Assembly: GCA_033816765.1 (NCBI GenBank)
Contig: CM066287.1
Location: forward strand, 7,130,001 to 7,194,000
DNA length: 64,000 nucleotides
Source of the DNA: Nothopassalora personata
Lineage: Eukaryota; Ascomycota; Dothideomycetes; Mycosphaerellales; Mycosphaerellaceae
Direction of reading: 5' to 3'
The position numbers and the translations under genes are program-made. Each line of letters opens with the position of its first letter. The stretch's first letter is position 1. The notes under the pieces are model-generated. The model ran no database searches. It was not told where the DNA came from and saw nothing but the letters and a program-made list of their open reading frames with translations. Positions 10,674-21,700 of this stretch are shown here, piece after piece.

Positions 10674-11864
10674 TCACGCCTTCGCCTTCTTCTCCTGCAT
10701 CTTCCGCTCCTTCTCCCGCTTAGAGAGTTGCGCCTCGATGCCAACGCCACCAAACACCAGACCAACGCCGAGCCACTGCATCGCACTAAGCCTATGTCCA
10801 AACCAAACCACCGACAAAATCATCGTCAGCATCTTCCTCGTGACAGTAACCGTCACGAGCAACAGACTCCCGAAAATCGACAACGTCATAAAAATAAACA
10901 CCTGCCCCATCGCACCACAAGCCGCAAAGCCCAGAACATCCCAACCCACAGCCGGATGCCTCTGCACAAAGGACCACGCTTCCTGCAGTTCCCCCGCCCC
11001 CTTCGCATCAATCCCCACCACCGCCCCGAGCCCGCTCTGCACCAAATACGGGCTCACCAGCAAGAAAGTAGACGTGAGGAAGGTCGACAAGATATTCAAC
11101 GCACACATCATCTGCTGGCCCGTGTAAGGCCTGAAACTGGCATAAATATCATCCTGCGTTGAATTCGTCAATCCATCGAATAGAAGGTTAACCCCCAGAA
11201 GCATGAGCCCGTACATGCTGTTCCCCGTGCTCGCTGAATTTCCTTTCTTCTTGCTGGAACCCGAGTGGAGGGTAAAGACGGCGACGCCCGCGGTCACGAG
11301 CGCTACGACTGCGTACTTGTAGAACGGGTAGCGTTTCCGGTATAGGGTCACGTGTAGGAACATGACGGGCAGGAGTTTGCAGGATTTGGCGAGGATGAAG
11401 GTGATGTAGTCGACGTGTTGGAGGCTTGCGTAGCCGAAGGGGGAGGCGAGGGAGGAGGTGATTGCTACCAGTGATAGGGGCCAGAGGATCTTCTTGGAGG
11501 GGTAGATGGGTAAATCTCCCGGTGCTTTGCGCGTGAGGAGGATGTAGATGTATCCTAGAATCGCGGCGAAGAGGGACTGGACGGTGTTCAATACTACGGG
11601 GTATTTGAAGACTTCGCGGTGGGAGGGTGTGCCGTAGTTTGTGGTTGTGATGCGTTCTTGCAGGACGCCCCAGGTGAGGAAGGAGGCGTAGATTCCGCCT
11701 ACGCAGATTAGGAGGTTGGTGGTGTTGGCGGAGTCTTTTGCCTTGGCGTTGGTTGTGAGGGCTAAGTCGTTTTTGCCGGCGTTTGTGGCGCCGTTGGCGA
11801 GTGTGGAAAGGTTTCCATTTGGTTGCCCTTGTCGGTGGCGGAGGGAGCCATTTTGGGTGGTCAT
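10674..11864 (-). CDS. HUT1: UDP-galactose transporter homologue Hut1 (UAA/SLC35B family)
   Basis: Intronless gene of 396 residues. The frame runs up to a TTG at 11921, but the first ATG is at 11864. After a polar N-terminus of about 45 residues there are roughly nine hydrophobic segments typical of nucleotide-sugar transporters. They include LLICVGGIYASFLTWGVLQE with the conserved WGxxQE, and the family segments SLASPFGYASL, LAKSCKLLPVM and TRKMLTMILSVVWF. The C-terminus is lysine-rich (KEKERKMQEKKAKA), consistent with ER residence, though it is not an exact KKXX signal. Hut1 proteins move UDP-sugars into the ER lumen for protein folding and glycosylation. The gene is convergent with the dynactin gene, 203 bases apart. 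Confidence 0.92.
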   Translation of the reverse strand: MTTQNGSLRHRQGQPNGNLSTLANGATNAGKNDLALTTNAKAKDSANTTNLLICVGGIYASFLTWGVLQERITTTNYGTPSHREVFKYPVVLNTVQSLFAAILGYIYILLTRKAPGDLPIYPSKKILWPLSLVAITSSLASPFGYASLQHVDYITFILAKSCKLLPVMFLHVTLYRKRYPFYKYAVVALVTAGVAVFTLHSGSSKKKGNSASTGNSMYGLMLLGVNLLFDGLTNSTQDDIYASFRPYTGQQMMCALNILSTFLTSTFLLVSPYLVQSGLGAVVGIDAKGAGELQEAWSFVQRHPAVGWDVLGFAACGAMGQVFIFMTLSIFGSLLLVTVTVTRKMLTMILSVVWFGHRLSAMQWLGVGLVFGGVGIEAQLSKREKERKMQEKKAKA

Positions 11865-12349
11865 CTCTGAGGTATGTCGATGGGGATGGATGTTGGTGCC
11901 AGAGATCGTCAGGACGGCCAAAGCGCGTTCAGTTCAGGAGGGTCCCGCCCGTGGATGTGTCCAGTTCCGGAGGTGCGGCGTGTTACTGTACACTCAAGGT
12001 CACTTGTTCCAGTGCAGTTTAAGATGAGGTCGGATGAAGAAAGGTGTCTCCTGGAAGCACGGACATCTCTCGGGAAATTGTGAAGTCTGTGCACATCTTG
12101 TACTGTACCATCTGTAATCACATGTGCGGACGTCGTGTCGATATTGCTGCTTCACATGACTTGCTTGGGGGCAAAGATGACTTGAGTCTCGAAGGTCGCG
12201 GACGACCCGCCCGGACGTAGCTACCCTCGGTACTGGGCATGCAGTCGTCCCGTTCTACCCGCGTAAGTTGGCTATGACCTTCCAGCACTACGATAGCAAG
12301 AACCGGGCCAGACTTCTGTTTCAATATTGCCCCATCTTGTGATCAGAAA
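11865..12349. other. intergenic, no gene seen
   Basis: 485 bases that should hold the HUT1 promoter and leader and the 5' flank of the decayed acetoacetyl-CoA synthetase. No supported frame. Confidence 0.5.
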
Positions 12350-13330
12350 ATGGCCAAGGGTCGCGAACTTCAGCCGATATGGATTCCCACGAACGCTGGC
12401 AGGACGCCTATGGACGACTATCGAAGAGATATCAACAAGAAGTTCTACCAGAATTTGAAAACCACCCGAGATCTACATAGATGGAGTGTGCAACGGTACT
12501 CGCGTGCCATTCAATTATCCACTGATGATATGCTATTCCAGCGGCACTACAGGTGCGCCAAAGTGTATAGTACATCAACATGGGTTGAAACTACAGCTGC
12601 AGAAGATAGCTGGTGGGTGACCGATGCATCATATCATATATGCACTTCGAAAGATCATGTACTATTTAGAATTAGTCGTTCACAACGCTACAACTCCGCA
12701 GGATGTCGTCCTGCAGTATTCATCGACATCCTGGATTGTGTTCTACGTGATGTGCGGTTACACCGCCTCCGGTGCTAAGACAATCCTGTACAATGGTAGC
12801 CCAGTCAGTATAATACATCTTCGGCATTGTCCAGCAAACACCTATTATGCAACATAGATGTACCCCGATACCAAGCAGCTTCTGCGACTGATACAGAAAT
12901 ACCGCGTAACGTATTTCGGCACTTCTCCACGATATCTGCTGGAGCTCGAGATGAGCAAGGGAGTTCCTAGGGATGATTTCGACCTATCTTCGTTGCGCAT
13001 AGTGTACACGACAGGTGCAACCCTATCGACTGAGCAGTATCGTTGGTTCTATCGTTCGTTCGCAGCCAACATTCACCTCTGCAATACAGCTGGAGGGACG
13101 GACATTGCGACATCACTGATCGCAGCTGACCCGTGTGGTCCCATATTTGCTGGAGAGTAAGTATCAAAGTCATCAATCGTTTGTGGACATCTTGGCTAAC
13201 CAGACGACCTTCGTAGAATGCAAATTCTCGCGCTTGGGCATGATGTAGATATCGCAGATCCAGTGACCGGCGAATCGATCATGATGTCGGGTGAAGCTGG
13301 TGAGCTCATAATCAGGTCGTTGCCACCTTT
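12350..13330 (+). pseudogene. Acetoacetyl-CoA synthetase relic (internally deleted)
   Basis: Four blocks resemble fungal acetoacetyl-CoA synthetase in the right order. Block 1 (12350-12490) has IWIPTNAGRTPMDDYRR and [11 protein letters not shown], like the N-terminus. Block 2 (about 12675-12803) has DVVLQYSSTSW, FYVMCGY and GAKTILYNGSP. Block 3 (12858-13156) begins MYPDTKQLLRLI and includes TYFGTSPRYLLELE, VYTTGATLS and NTAGGTDIA. Block 4 (13217-about 13330) has MQILALGHDVDIADPVTGES and SGEAGELI. Introns at 12804-12857 and 13157-13216 still have GT-AG ends and the right phase. Between blocks 1 and 2 only about 190 bases remain where most of the N-terminal adenylation domain, including the ATP-binding YSSGTTG-like loop, should be. 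No readable C-terminal domain follows. It cannot make a working enzyme. Confidence 0.85.
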
Positions 13331-13806
13331 GCGCCTCGTGCTGTGGGGCTGCAACTTGATACATCGACTGGCAGTAGTCGGGTACATGGGAATATAAGCC
13401 ATCGGCACAGGGAGGCTCCGCCTCAGCCAAGATGTGTTTCTGCCGCTCCTGCAGAAGACGTACGTCCAAGATATTGGCATTCCTTGTGGTGTTCTTGGAC
13501 AGAACAACACGTGTTTGCGAACGCATTCATCAATGGGTCGACATGGTCCATCTGCAGCAACTCTAATGTCTGTCTCTATCGGAGGCTGAGCCATTCTGAC
13601 CGCATGGGCGCACCAAGCGACTGGACGTCGGCGATGCATTCATCGGGAACGGTTCGATATGCGTGAGCCAACACGCGATACTGTGAGGCTGCCGTGAGGT
13701 CATAAAGATCTGGTGGTTCCCTAGTATCGTTCGTGGTACTCGTATCATCTCTGCTGTTGCGAGGCGGCGACCGGATACCTGAGTGCGCAGACTCAACACC
13801 GCAAGC
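13331..13806. other. intergenic, probable decayed tail of the relic plus promoter
   Basis: Short frames on both strands. The first 200 bases may be unrecognisable C-terminal remains of the acetoacetyl-CoA synthetase; no frame aligns clearly. The remainder is the upstream region of the transporter gene. Confidence 0.35.
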
Positions 13807-15728
13807 ATGGGTGGCGGCATACAGAAGGTGTCGATCAAGGACACATGGAACCTCTTCCAGCCGGAAGAAAGAAAGAACATCGCGATCTACATCGTCGGCA
13901 TCATGCTGTACAAGTTCGGTCTGGAGGCTTTCAATGGATCGATCGTTGCACTTGCGACCAACAAATGGGACGCGGTGGAGGGCATCGCTCGACCATTCGA
14001 GCGTCTGGGTCTGTTGACCGGTCTCAACCAGGCTTGCCAGTGTGTCGGCAGTATCTTGATCGCTCCACTGATCAAGCGGTACCGTGAGTCATGTATGCCT
14101 CGACCATAGAACAGGCGCTGATCAACTCATCTAGCCACCAAGAACGTCCTCTCCGCCGCCATCATTGTTTTCGGCCTCCTAACAGCTATCCTGCTTATCG
14201 TTGATGCAGCCACGGGTGGACGCATCAAGCCTGCGTGAGTCGCTTACGATGTTTCGTGCGAAGGGCGCGGGCATGGATGAATTGGCGATATCCATCGTAC
14301 TGACGGGTGGCAGAAGATGGAGCGACACTCACGACAGCGACGACTTTGGATACTATGGCAACTGGAACGCCGATGGTCTCATCCCAGTCTACTGCATCAC
14401 GGGTGTCGCATATGGCATGGTCGAGCTCATCCGCCGTGTCATCCCTCGAGACATTGTCGGTGGCAACGTGCAAAAGCTCCGACGCATGGATTCCATCGTG
14501 CACATCTTCTACGAGATTGCTGGTACCTCTGGGGCCTTCTGCACTGCTCTTGGACTGATCCCGTAAGTCACGACAGCAACCCTCTCAGCAGACCTGGTGA
14601 CTGACTTCGTCAAAAAAAAAAGATACTTTGGCAACAACATGAGCTTCATCATCACGCCCATCTGCTTCGCCTGTGCCGCCATCGTCTGGTTCTTCATCAG
14701 CAAGCTGCACTTCAAGAGGCCAGAAGCGCTGGAGAGGTCAGAGCGAAGTATGGCAAGCTACTTCCGCAGCATCGGGAAGAGCATCTACCTTTTCGGACTC
14801 TCCGCATACTCGGGGGTCTTGATCGTCTTCTCCAGCAGGAAGTTCATCTGGCTCTTGCCCGGTTACGCCTTCGCACTCTACGGACATCGTTACCTCGAGA
14901 ACGGTGTCGCACCGCTCATTGCCCGTCGTTACCTGGGCAACTCTGCCTGGTCGCAGATCATGGTCGGAGGATCCAACTTTGGTGAACTCCTTGGTGCACT
15001 TACTGTTTTCCTCTTCACCAACATGGTCCATACACCAATGCCATGGCTCCGGCTGGACGCACTGTGCCTGCTTATCGTATGGTACCTGGCATTCTGGTAC
15101 CCGCCGCGTGAGGACGTACGCCAGGCCTGGATCGTCGCCGCAACTTTCGTCCCCATCTCTTTCGGTTGGGCTGCCGGCGATGTGTCGTTAGCTGCTTACA
15201 TCCAAGCCTCGCTGGCTCGCCTGGAGAGCAAGACGAAAGACGTCAGCGCACTCGGTGCAGTCATGTCTTTCCTCTATTGCACATACATTGTGCTTTACGC
15301 TATCCTGAACCCTATGCTTGGACGCCACGTCGACAACGTTTATCTTGCCTCCGGCAGTACAGACATCCACCCTGCCATCTACAATGTTGCTGGTGTACAG
15401 TTCACTGTCCTATGCATCATCATGTTGCTGGCGACACTCGTTCCCAAGGTAAGTCGGCCCACTGTACAAATCATCACCCACACGCTGCTAACAATCATCA
15501 TAGGGAGCCATCAGCTTCAATCCACCTGCCTTGTACGGCGAAGCGCTCGACAGCGACGTCGACGGTCTCATCGACCGCGACTCCTCCGACATGGATGAGA
15601 AGAACGACCCCATCCGCAAGGGCAGCGTCACGGCCGGCCTGGAAGATGCCATCATGCCAGAAGAGCCAAGTTCTGCTACGGTCGTCGAAAAGACTTCCAA
15701 GACTCACGAGGAGCCCTACCGATCCTAG
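13807..15728 (+). CDS. MFS-like multi-pass membrane protein
   Basis: Five exons, 13807-14083, 14135-14234, 14314-14562, 14623-15448 and 15504-15728, give 558 residues with consistent phases. The start MGGGIQKVSIKDTWNLF fits the context; an ATG eight codons upstream is also in frame. About ten to twelve hydrophobic segments are spread over the protein, for example NVLSAAIIVFGLLTAILL, NNMSFIITPICFACAAIVW and FTVLCIIMLLATLVP. The final exon encodes an acidic cytosolic tail (DSDVDGLIDRDSSDMDEK). The layout fits the major facilitator superfamily, but the substrate is not evident and this subgroup is only known to me as uncharacterised fungal proteins. The third intron ends with a run of ten A before the acceptor G, an unusual 3' splice site. 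Confidence 0.8.
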
Positions 15729-16040
15729 ATACCCCATATAAACGTCCAGCATGTCTGGGCGGCGGCATACGGTGTGCTTGTGGGCGATGTCCGTTCGTTG
15801 ATGACGCGTAATGAGAATGATACATGTCGGTTTGAGAGCAGCACCAAGCACATAATGGTTATGTAACAAGAAAGTATTGCAATGTACAAAGACATGCTTC
15901 GAGAAGGAACTGCCGTGGGTCGTACTGAGAGGTTCCGAGCACGCTCACATAGTGATATGAGTCGTCGCCAGCTACGACTTGACCGGAACTAGTCCAACGA
16001 GACCCTTAGTCCCAGTGTCCCAGCTCACGATCCAATTTCC
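15729..16040. other. convergent intergenic spacer
   Basis: 312 bases between the 3' ends of two convergent genes, presumably both 3' UTRs. No coding frame. Confidence 0.5.
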
Positions 16041-17011
16041 TCAGACTTTCCTCACCACCATTCCCAACCACACCTTGTGCCCAACCCACTTCCTCCCCCT
16101 CTCACTCACGCAACCCTCCTCGATCCATCTCTCCTCCATATCGACTTCCGTCACCTCAATGACCTCCAATCCAACTTCCCTTGCCGCCTCAATACTCTCC
16201 CCAACACCGTGGATCCAACTACTCGCGATCCTCCTCGTCCCACGCTCATCGTCGTACCCCGCGACCGACTTCGCACCCATGTCGGGATGCATGTTACTCA
16301 CGAACGCCACGCCTCCTGGCTTGAGAAGTCTGGAGATGAGCCTGAAGAAGGAGTCCCGGGGGAAGTGTTCCAGGACTAGGGTGCTAGTCACCACATCGAA
16401 AGATCCCTCGCTTTCAGTCGTCATGGCGTTTGGGTCGGAAAGATCGATTTGTCGCAAGGTCACGGTTGCTGCTGTCGATCTGGTCTCGTCTTGATTGGCG
16501 AAAGAGCGGCACTTCCGCTTCGCAACCTCAAGCATAGCACCACTAGCATCCCATCCTTCAATCTCGCCCTCTTCGCAAGGCCACAAGTGCTGCATCAACT
16601 TGATCGTAGTACGTCCAGTACCACATCCTAGGTCTAGAACCCTCAGCATACTTCTCCTGTGCTCCGCTACCAGCCCAGAAATCTTCGGCAAGACCTCCTG
16701 CATCTGTACATCATCGACAGCTTGCAAGAAGTTGCCGTCAGAATCGTACGTTGCGCTGGTGCACGGGTTAGAAAGCTTGATCAAGAAAGCGAAGAGACGA
16801 CAGCGACTCACGCCCACTCTTCGTAAAGCTCACTCGTCTTTACATTCTCAAGAATCCGTCCAGGGGCATTGCCACTCTCTCCCTCTCTTGTTGGAGGCTG
16901 ATTTTCCTTCGCACTGGATCCTTCCGAGGTCGCATACTCCGTCGACGAGAAAGATCGAGTAACATCTATCAGCGAAGTGTCGAAAGATTTATGTAATGAT
17001 GGAGTCGGCAT
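16041..17011 (-). CDS. SAM-dependent methyltransferase (class I)
   Basis: Two exons on the minus strand, 17011-16812 and 16755-16041, give 304 residues. The intron 16756-16811 has GTGAGT and ACCAG ends, and its phase joins SELYEEWA to ATYDSDGNF. Motif I VLDLGCGTGRTT binds S-adenosylmethionine; the acidic residue after motif II is in EGWDASGAMLEVAK; motif III-like LVLEHFPRDSF and the LLKPGGVAFVSNMHPDMG segment are typical of the Methyltransf_11/25 type. The acceptor substrate cannot be predicted. The first 65 residues are polar and low in complexity, without a clear targeting signal. Confidence 0.85.
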
Positions 17012-17388
17012 GTTAATGAAGAACCTGGGAGGCTGGCATCGGCGCCGCGATCAGGAAGTGAGCAGCCGTTATGTTATATCTACCACTCCATCACAGCACA
17101 AGCTCACAATTCGGTAGCTGATACCTGATGAGGCAAGGTACAGCTCCTGTCTGGACAGCTCGGTGCCTCAACCGTGCTTAGTCTCCGCACTTGCTGTGAG
17201 TCACGTCCCTTGGTCTGTAAGGCGTTCAAACCGGATCGCGCCAAGTCCACGAAAGAACGTGATTGACATCGAGGTGGCGTCGTGTCTTCAATGCCATTGA
17301 CCGAGCTGTCTTGGGTATCCTCGTTTACACTGCACACTTCCTTCTCTCCACTGTGCGCCGCGCTATGCATCTATCCCGTCTCTTCGAT
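17012..17388. other. intergenic, no gene seen
   Basis: 377 bases holding the methyltransferase promoter and the 3' flank of the metaxin-like gene, both on the minus strand. An 88-codon frame at 17104-17370 has no recognisable features and is not called. Confidence 0.5.
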
Positions 17389-18402
17389 CTAAAAGTACAG
17401 CTCGAGAATTCTGGCCCTGTGCCGCACCAGATTGTCATGTTTTGCAACACCTTCTTGTAAAGGATTGTGTTTCCACCCGAGCTCGTCGTCGAGGATCAGA
17501 CATGTGTAGGCGAAGACGCTTGCGTCGAAGAGGCTTGGTTGTGCTGACATGAAGAAGTGTTCATCCTCACCGAGGAGCGTTGACAGAGCTTCGAAGGCTT
17601 CCTCTGCATCTCGTAGGAGGTCGAGCGTTGAAACATCTGTAGTGCCCGTTGACTTAACGAGCTCCACCGACGCAGCATCGCGGAGCTGTCTCGTGATAGC
17701 CATTTGGACGAAAGGCTGCGTCGAGCAAGGCGCAATATAAAGGCGGTGGACGAGGTCGGCGTTTCGAGGTTCGAGGTAGAGTTGGTAGAGCTGTTTCAAC
17801 ATGTCAGTGTTGCCCATGTGCTCGGATTTGATTGTGCCTCACCCAAGCCTTCCTCAGGCTGTGATCCAGCAACGACGCATACGCCTCATACCTCATATCC
17901 TCTGGCTCTGTAACCTTCCGCACTTCTTTCCGTGAAGAGAGCCACTTCTTCAGCTTGTTTGCCGGTACAGGATCTGTCGCAGGGGCGGCAGGTTGGAGGA
18001 ACGGAAGGACTCCAGTCGGACTAGCATGATTGCTGGACACTACAGTCTCAAGTGGCAAGCCTGAGAATCGGAGATATGCCTAGTGTTCCATCAGCACTTT
18101 CCGCCATTCACTGGCCTGTTCTCCGTCTCACTGACCTGCCACTTCAAGCACCCAGGGTTGAAGCTCGGCCGCCCGTTCTTCGCATCTTGTTCTGTGGTGA
18201 AGACGTGTAAGACCTGCCTCTCTCTGTTCTTCGGCGCTCGAGCAGGGAGCTCGTTCGACTCGTATGTGATGAGCGGGAATTTGTCGAAGATGCGCTTCAC
18301 GGGAGGTGGGAGGCTCCATATGCTGCGCTGAGGCAGGATTGGAGCATTTTCGGTTGTTGAAATTGGGACTACTGCGTTCGGCTTCTTGTCATCGTTTGGC
18401 AT
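17389..18402 (-). CDS. Metaxin-like subunit of the mitochondrial SAM complex (Tom37/Sam35-Sam37 family)
   Basis: Three exons, 18402-18136, 18079-17843 and 17790-17389, give 301 residues; all junctions are phase 0. The N-terminal half has the thioredoxin-like metaxin fold: IWSLPPPVKRIFDKFPLITY, then NPGCLKWQ joined to AYLRFSGLPLETV, then SNHASPTGVLPFL. The C-terminal half is GST-C-like: SLLDHSLRKAW, LYLEPRNADLV, FFMSAQPSLFDASVFAYT. In the PSLFDA segment, Asp and Ala are family hallmarks. Metaxins sit on the cytosolic face of the mitochondrial outer membrane and help insert beta-barrel proteins. An in-frame ATG at 18474 would add 24 residues. Which of the two fungal metaxin paralogues this is was not resolved. 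Confidence 0.82.
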
Positions 18403-18713
18403 GGTCCATCGCAGGTGGATGTACCACGTCAAAGAGGAAAGTGTTCGATGCAACGATATGACTTCCGCGGCCATCGGCTGAAACTCGGGGTCGAAACGAG
18501 CACATGAAAACGGGCAGGGACACTACTAGGTCCTGACAACTGATCAAAGTGATAGAAACAGCATTCGTACCATCATTCCTTTTCTATATACACCACCATC
18601 GCCCAGGTTCAGGATGCACATAATGCCAATTTTGTTCTCGCCTCGTAGGTCGTCTCGTCTCATGCTGTCGCTCATCGTGGCAGTCGTATCTCTACAATGC
18701 AATGTCGCTGTCT
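18403..18713. other. intergenic, no gene seen
   Basis: 311 bases between the metaxin-like start and the 3' end of the decarboxylase gene, both on the minus strand. A plus-strand frame here and further downstream is antisense to real exons and is not called. Confidence 0.5.
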
Positions 18714-21700
18714 TTATGCAAGAGGGTCAGCTCCTGTGGAAGGTGCCAGGGATCCCTCAATCTTCCTCTGCAATTGTATGTAAGTCTTTGTCACTTGAAA
18801 TGCTTCTCGGCAGAAAGGGTGTGGTTGAACTCACCTTCGCCTCGGTCTTGTCATGCTCAGAGATGTTCTCCTTCTTCATATCGGCCGTATGAGGTGCATG
18901 GCCTGTGGTACGTCCGATAGACATACCAACGCGGACCTATAAGAGGTGAGTGATCGAAGTCAAGTCGCGCCGGAGAACTTGGAGAACTTCACTTACCAAT
19001 GTCTCCAGTGCGCCCTTGCTGTTCGACACAAGGTCTTCGTCGAACTTCATGACGCCTTCTTCAAAAAGTAGCAAAATCGTGGAGCCACCAAACTTGAAGT
19101 AGCCCAATTCTTCTGCACGCTTCACTTGGTCACCTTTTTTGCGAGTGATGACTGTTGAGCCAACCATCATGGCGCCCACACAAATCACCATAACCCTGCC
19201 GTGACAGACAGAGTCAATTGGCACGACAACACGAATGTTCTCACCATATACGTCCAGCGCAGAGCGGATGGCCATCGGGTTTACCGTGTAGTACTCGCCA
19301 TCGATCAATTTGGGCTCGAGCATTGTGCCGTCCACTGGAACGTGGAATCGGTGGTAGTCCTGAGGTGCCAGTCGGAAGATCCCTAAGGCACCGTTCTTAT
19401 ATCGTTTCGCGTCTTGGGGATATGCGTCGCCGAGCAAACGCTCGACGCTGAATTCGCGACCCTTGACCCAGATTCGTTGCGCCTCGTCCAGACGATTGAA
19501 GACCACAGAGCGACAATCTGCTGGGCTGACGATGACGTTCGGGTCATTAGGAGCGGAGCAGGGTCTTGCATTTGGCTTCAGCTCTCGGTAGAAGAACTCG
19601 TTGAAAGTCTTGAACTTGTCTGTGGGTAGCAGCACCTCGCTCATGTCCAGTTGATGGAAGTTGATGAAGCCAGGGATCTGCGACGCCGATGCAGGATCGT
19701 CAAACTTGCGGCCTTGCTTGAACGACATGGAGCGAAGAAGCTTGCGAGCGCGCTTCTTCTCCATCTCCCTGCTCTTGAGACCCTTGTAGAGTAGACGGAT
19801 GCCCAGCCTTACGTAGACACTCATGCGTTCTTCGTTAATCATACCAGTCAAACGATCTTGCACAAGGATGTTCGCGCTGTTGGCTCCCAGCTTGTAGCCG
19901 CCATACGATACCTTGGTGATGACCTTGGAGTACCACTTCCGCTGAGCTTGCGAGCTTGTGACGAATCCGGCCATGACGATGTTGTTCACAGATCGCCAGT
20001 CGCTACTTGCACATGTTGCGATATGCGTGATGATGTCCGCATCTGTGGTTCTACGTCCCTTGACCAGTCTGGGCTGGTGGCAGATGGGGCATTCGTGAAT
20101 CTCCACAACGTGCTCCTCGCCGGATTCGATCTCACCGAGCTCTTGCTCAATATCGCCATCGACACCTACCTCGTCACCCGTCAACAAATCTCCCGACATG
20201 CCTTCCTCACCGAGTTCGCTGACTTCGAGTGTAGGGATGGACTGTGAGTTCAGATTTGATGGCGTCTGCGATGCTTTCATGAAAGGCGTTGCGTTCTGGC
20301 TCGAGTCGGGCGAGCTGTTGCCAAGGTACCTAAGAAAAGGTGTCAGCTGTTGTTCAACCGTGTACGATCAATGGTTCTCCGAGCGCCTCCAGCCTACTGC
20401 GTCGCGCATCCTCGGTGCCTGCACTTCAAGGGAATAACATGCAGGCAAAATGACAGTCCTGCTTTTCACACCTACCCAAGGGTGGAGGTTGACGTCGTGG
20501 GGTCGCCACTAGCTGACGATGCCGAACCTCGATGACTGTGGTGGTGCTCTCCAGACTTCATCAACTGTTCCTCCAGACATATCACAGCTTGGTCCATGGT
20601 GAGGATGTCCTCGCCATTGATGTCACGGAAGCGTCTGAAGAAGCCGTCTATCGTCTTCTCGTGTAAAGTGCTGCCCAGCGTGTCTAGCATCGTAGACAGC
20701 TCGATTTTGTCGATCTTGCCACTGTCGTCCGCATCATATTGCCGCAACAGGACACGCCAAAACTGCTGGCGGAGTGCTCGGTAAGGCAGATACTTCGCTC
20801 GCAAGTACAAGACTGGGTTGTGCTTGTCCTGCCAGCGGTCTTTCTTCTTCAGCTCTAAGGGAAGTTCGAACGAGTTGAGGCCTGCTTCGTCTGCAGGATC
20901 GAGAGCATTGCCATCGTCATGACCATTCGAGCTAGTGTAGCTCGGCTGACTGGTTGGGGCAGGTCTGGTCCTGTCAGGTATTGACTGTTCCGACAGTCCC
21001 GTCGTCAAGCCTGGCCGTTGTACAGCCTGAAGATTGGTGTTGCTCGTAGATCTGCTGAGTTTTGTCAGGTTAGTGGCTGAGTTGCTTTTGCTCAGCTTGC
21101 CAAGGCTCTGTTGACTAGAACTCCTGGAGAGGGGATTGCGGAAACGCTTTTTCTTGATCGGTTGTCCGTCGTGCTCATCCGCGTCAGGCAAACGGTAGAG
21201 TCCAGTCTCCGGATCTGCCTCTGGAGCATGTTCCGCGATCTTCTCGAGTGACAGTGTTGTGGTGCCCACGAAGTCATTCCCGGAGAACTTGTCACGGTCG
21301 ACGACTGCAAAGTACAGGCTGTAGTTTGTCTCGCTCTTCTGGACCTGGAACACGAGCTTCTCGTCATACACTGGGTTCAGGTTGTGGTTAACAACTCGAG
21401 TGCGGTATGTTTTCCTTCCTAGGGACGTCACCACGAAAGGATCCATGTCGAAAGACGTCTTGGTCATGTTCTTCTCCGGTGGCAGGTCGGTGACTCTGTT
21501 GATCTCCAAGAACAGCACGCCCGCAACATCAGAAGTGCTGCCAAACTCATATGCCTTCAGCTTCGTCTTACGACGCAGTCGCTTGAGCTTGCGGCGCCTC
21601 CTGTGTTTCTGCTTCTCGTCTGGTGTGCCTGTCGGTGTTCGTGTTCCGTCGTCTGTCTCGTCAGAGGGGTCCTTCTCATCGTCATCTTCTTCGTCTAGAT

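Noticed and set aside
12350..13330. Functional acetoacetyl-CoA synthetase gene
   Set aside because: The ATP-binding part of the adenylation domain and the C-terminal domain cannot be found; the remaining DNA between blocks is too short to encode them.
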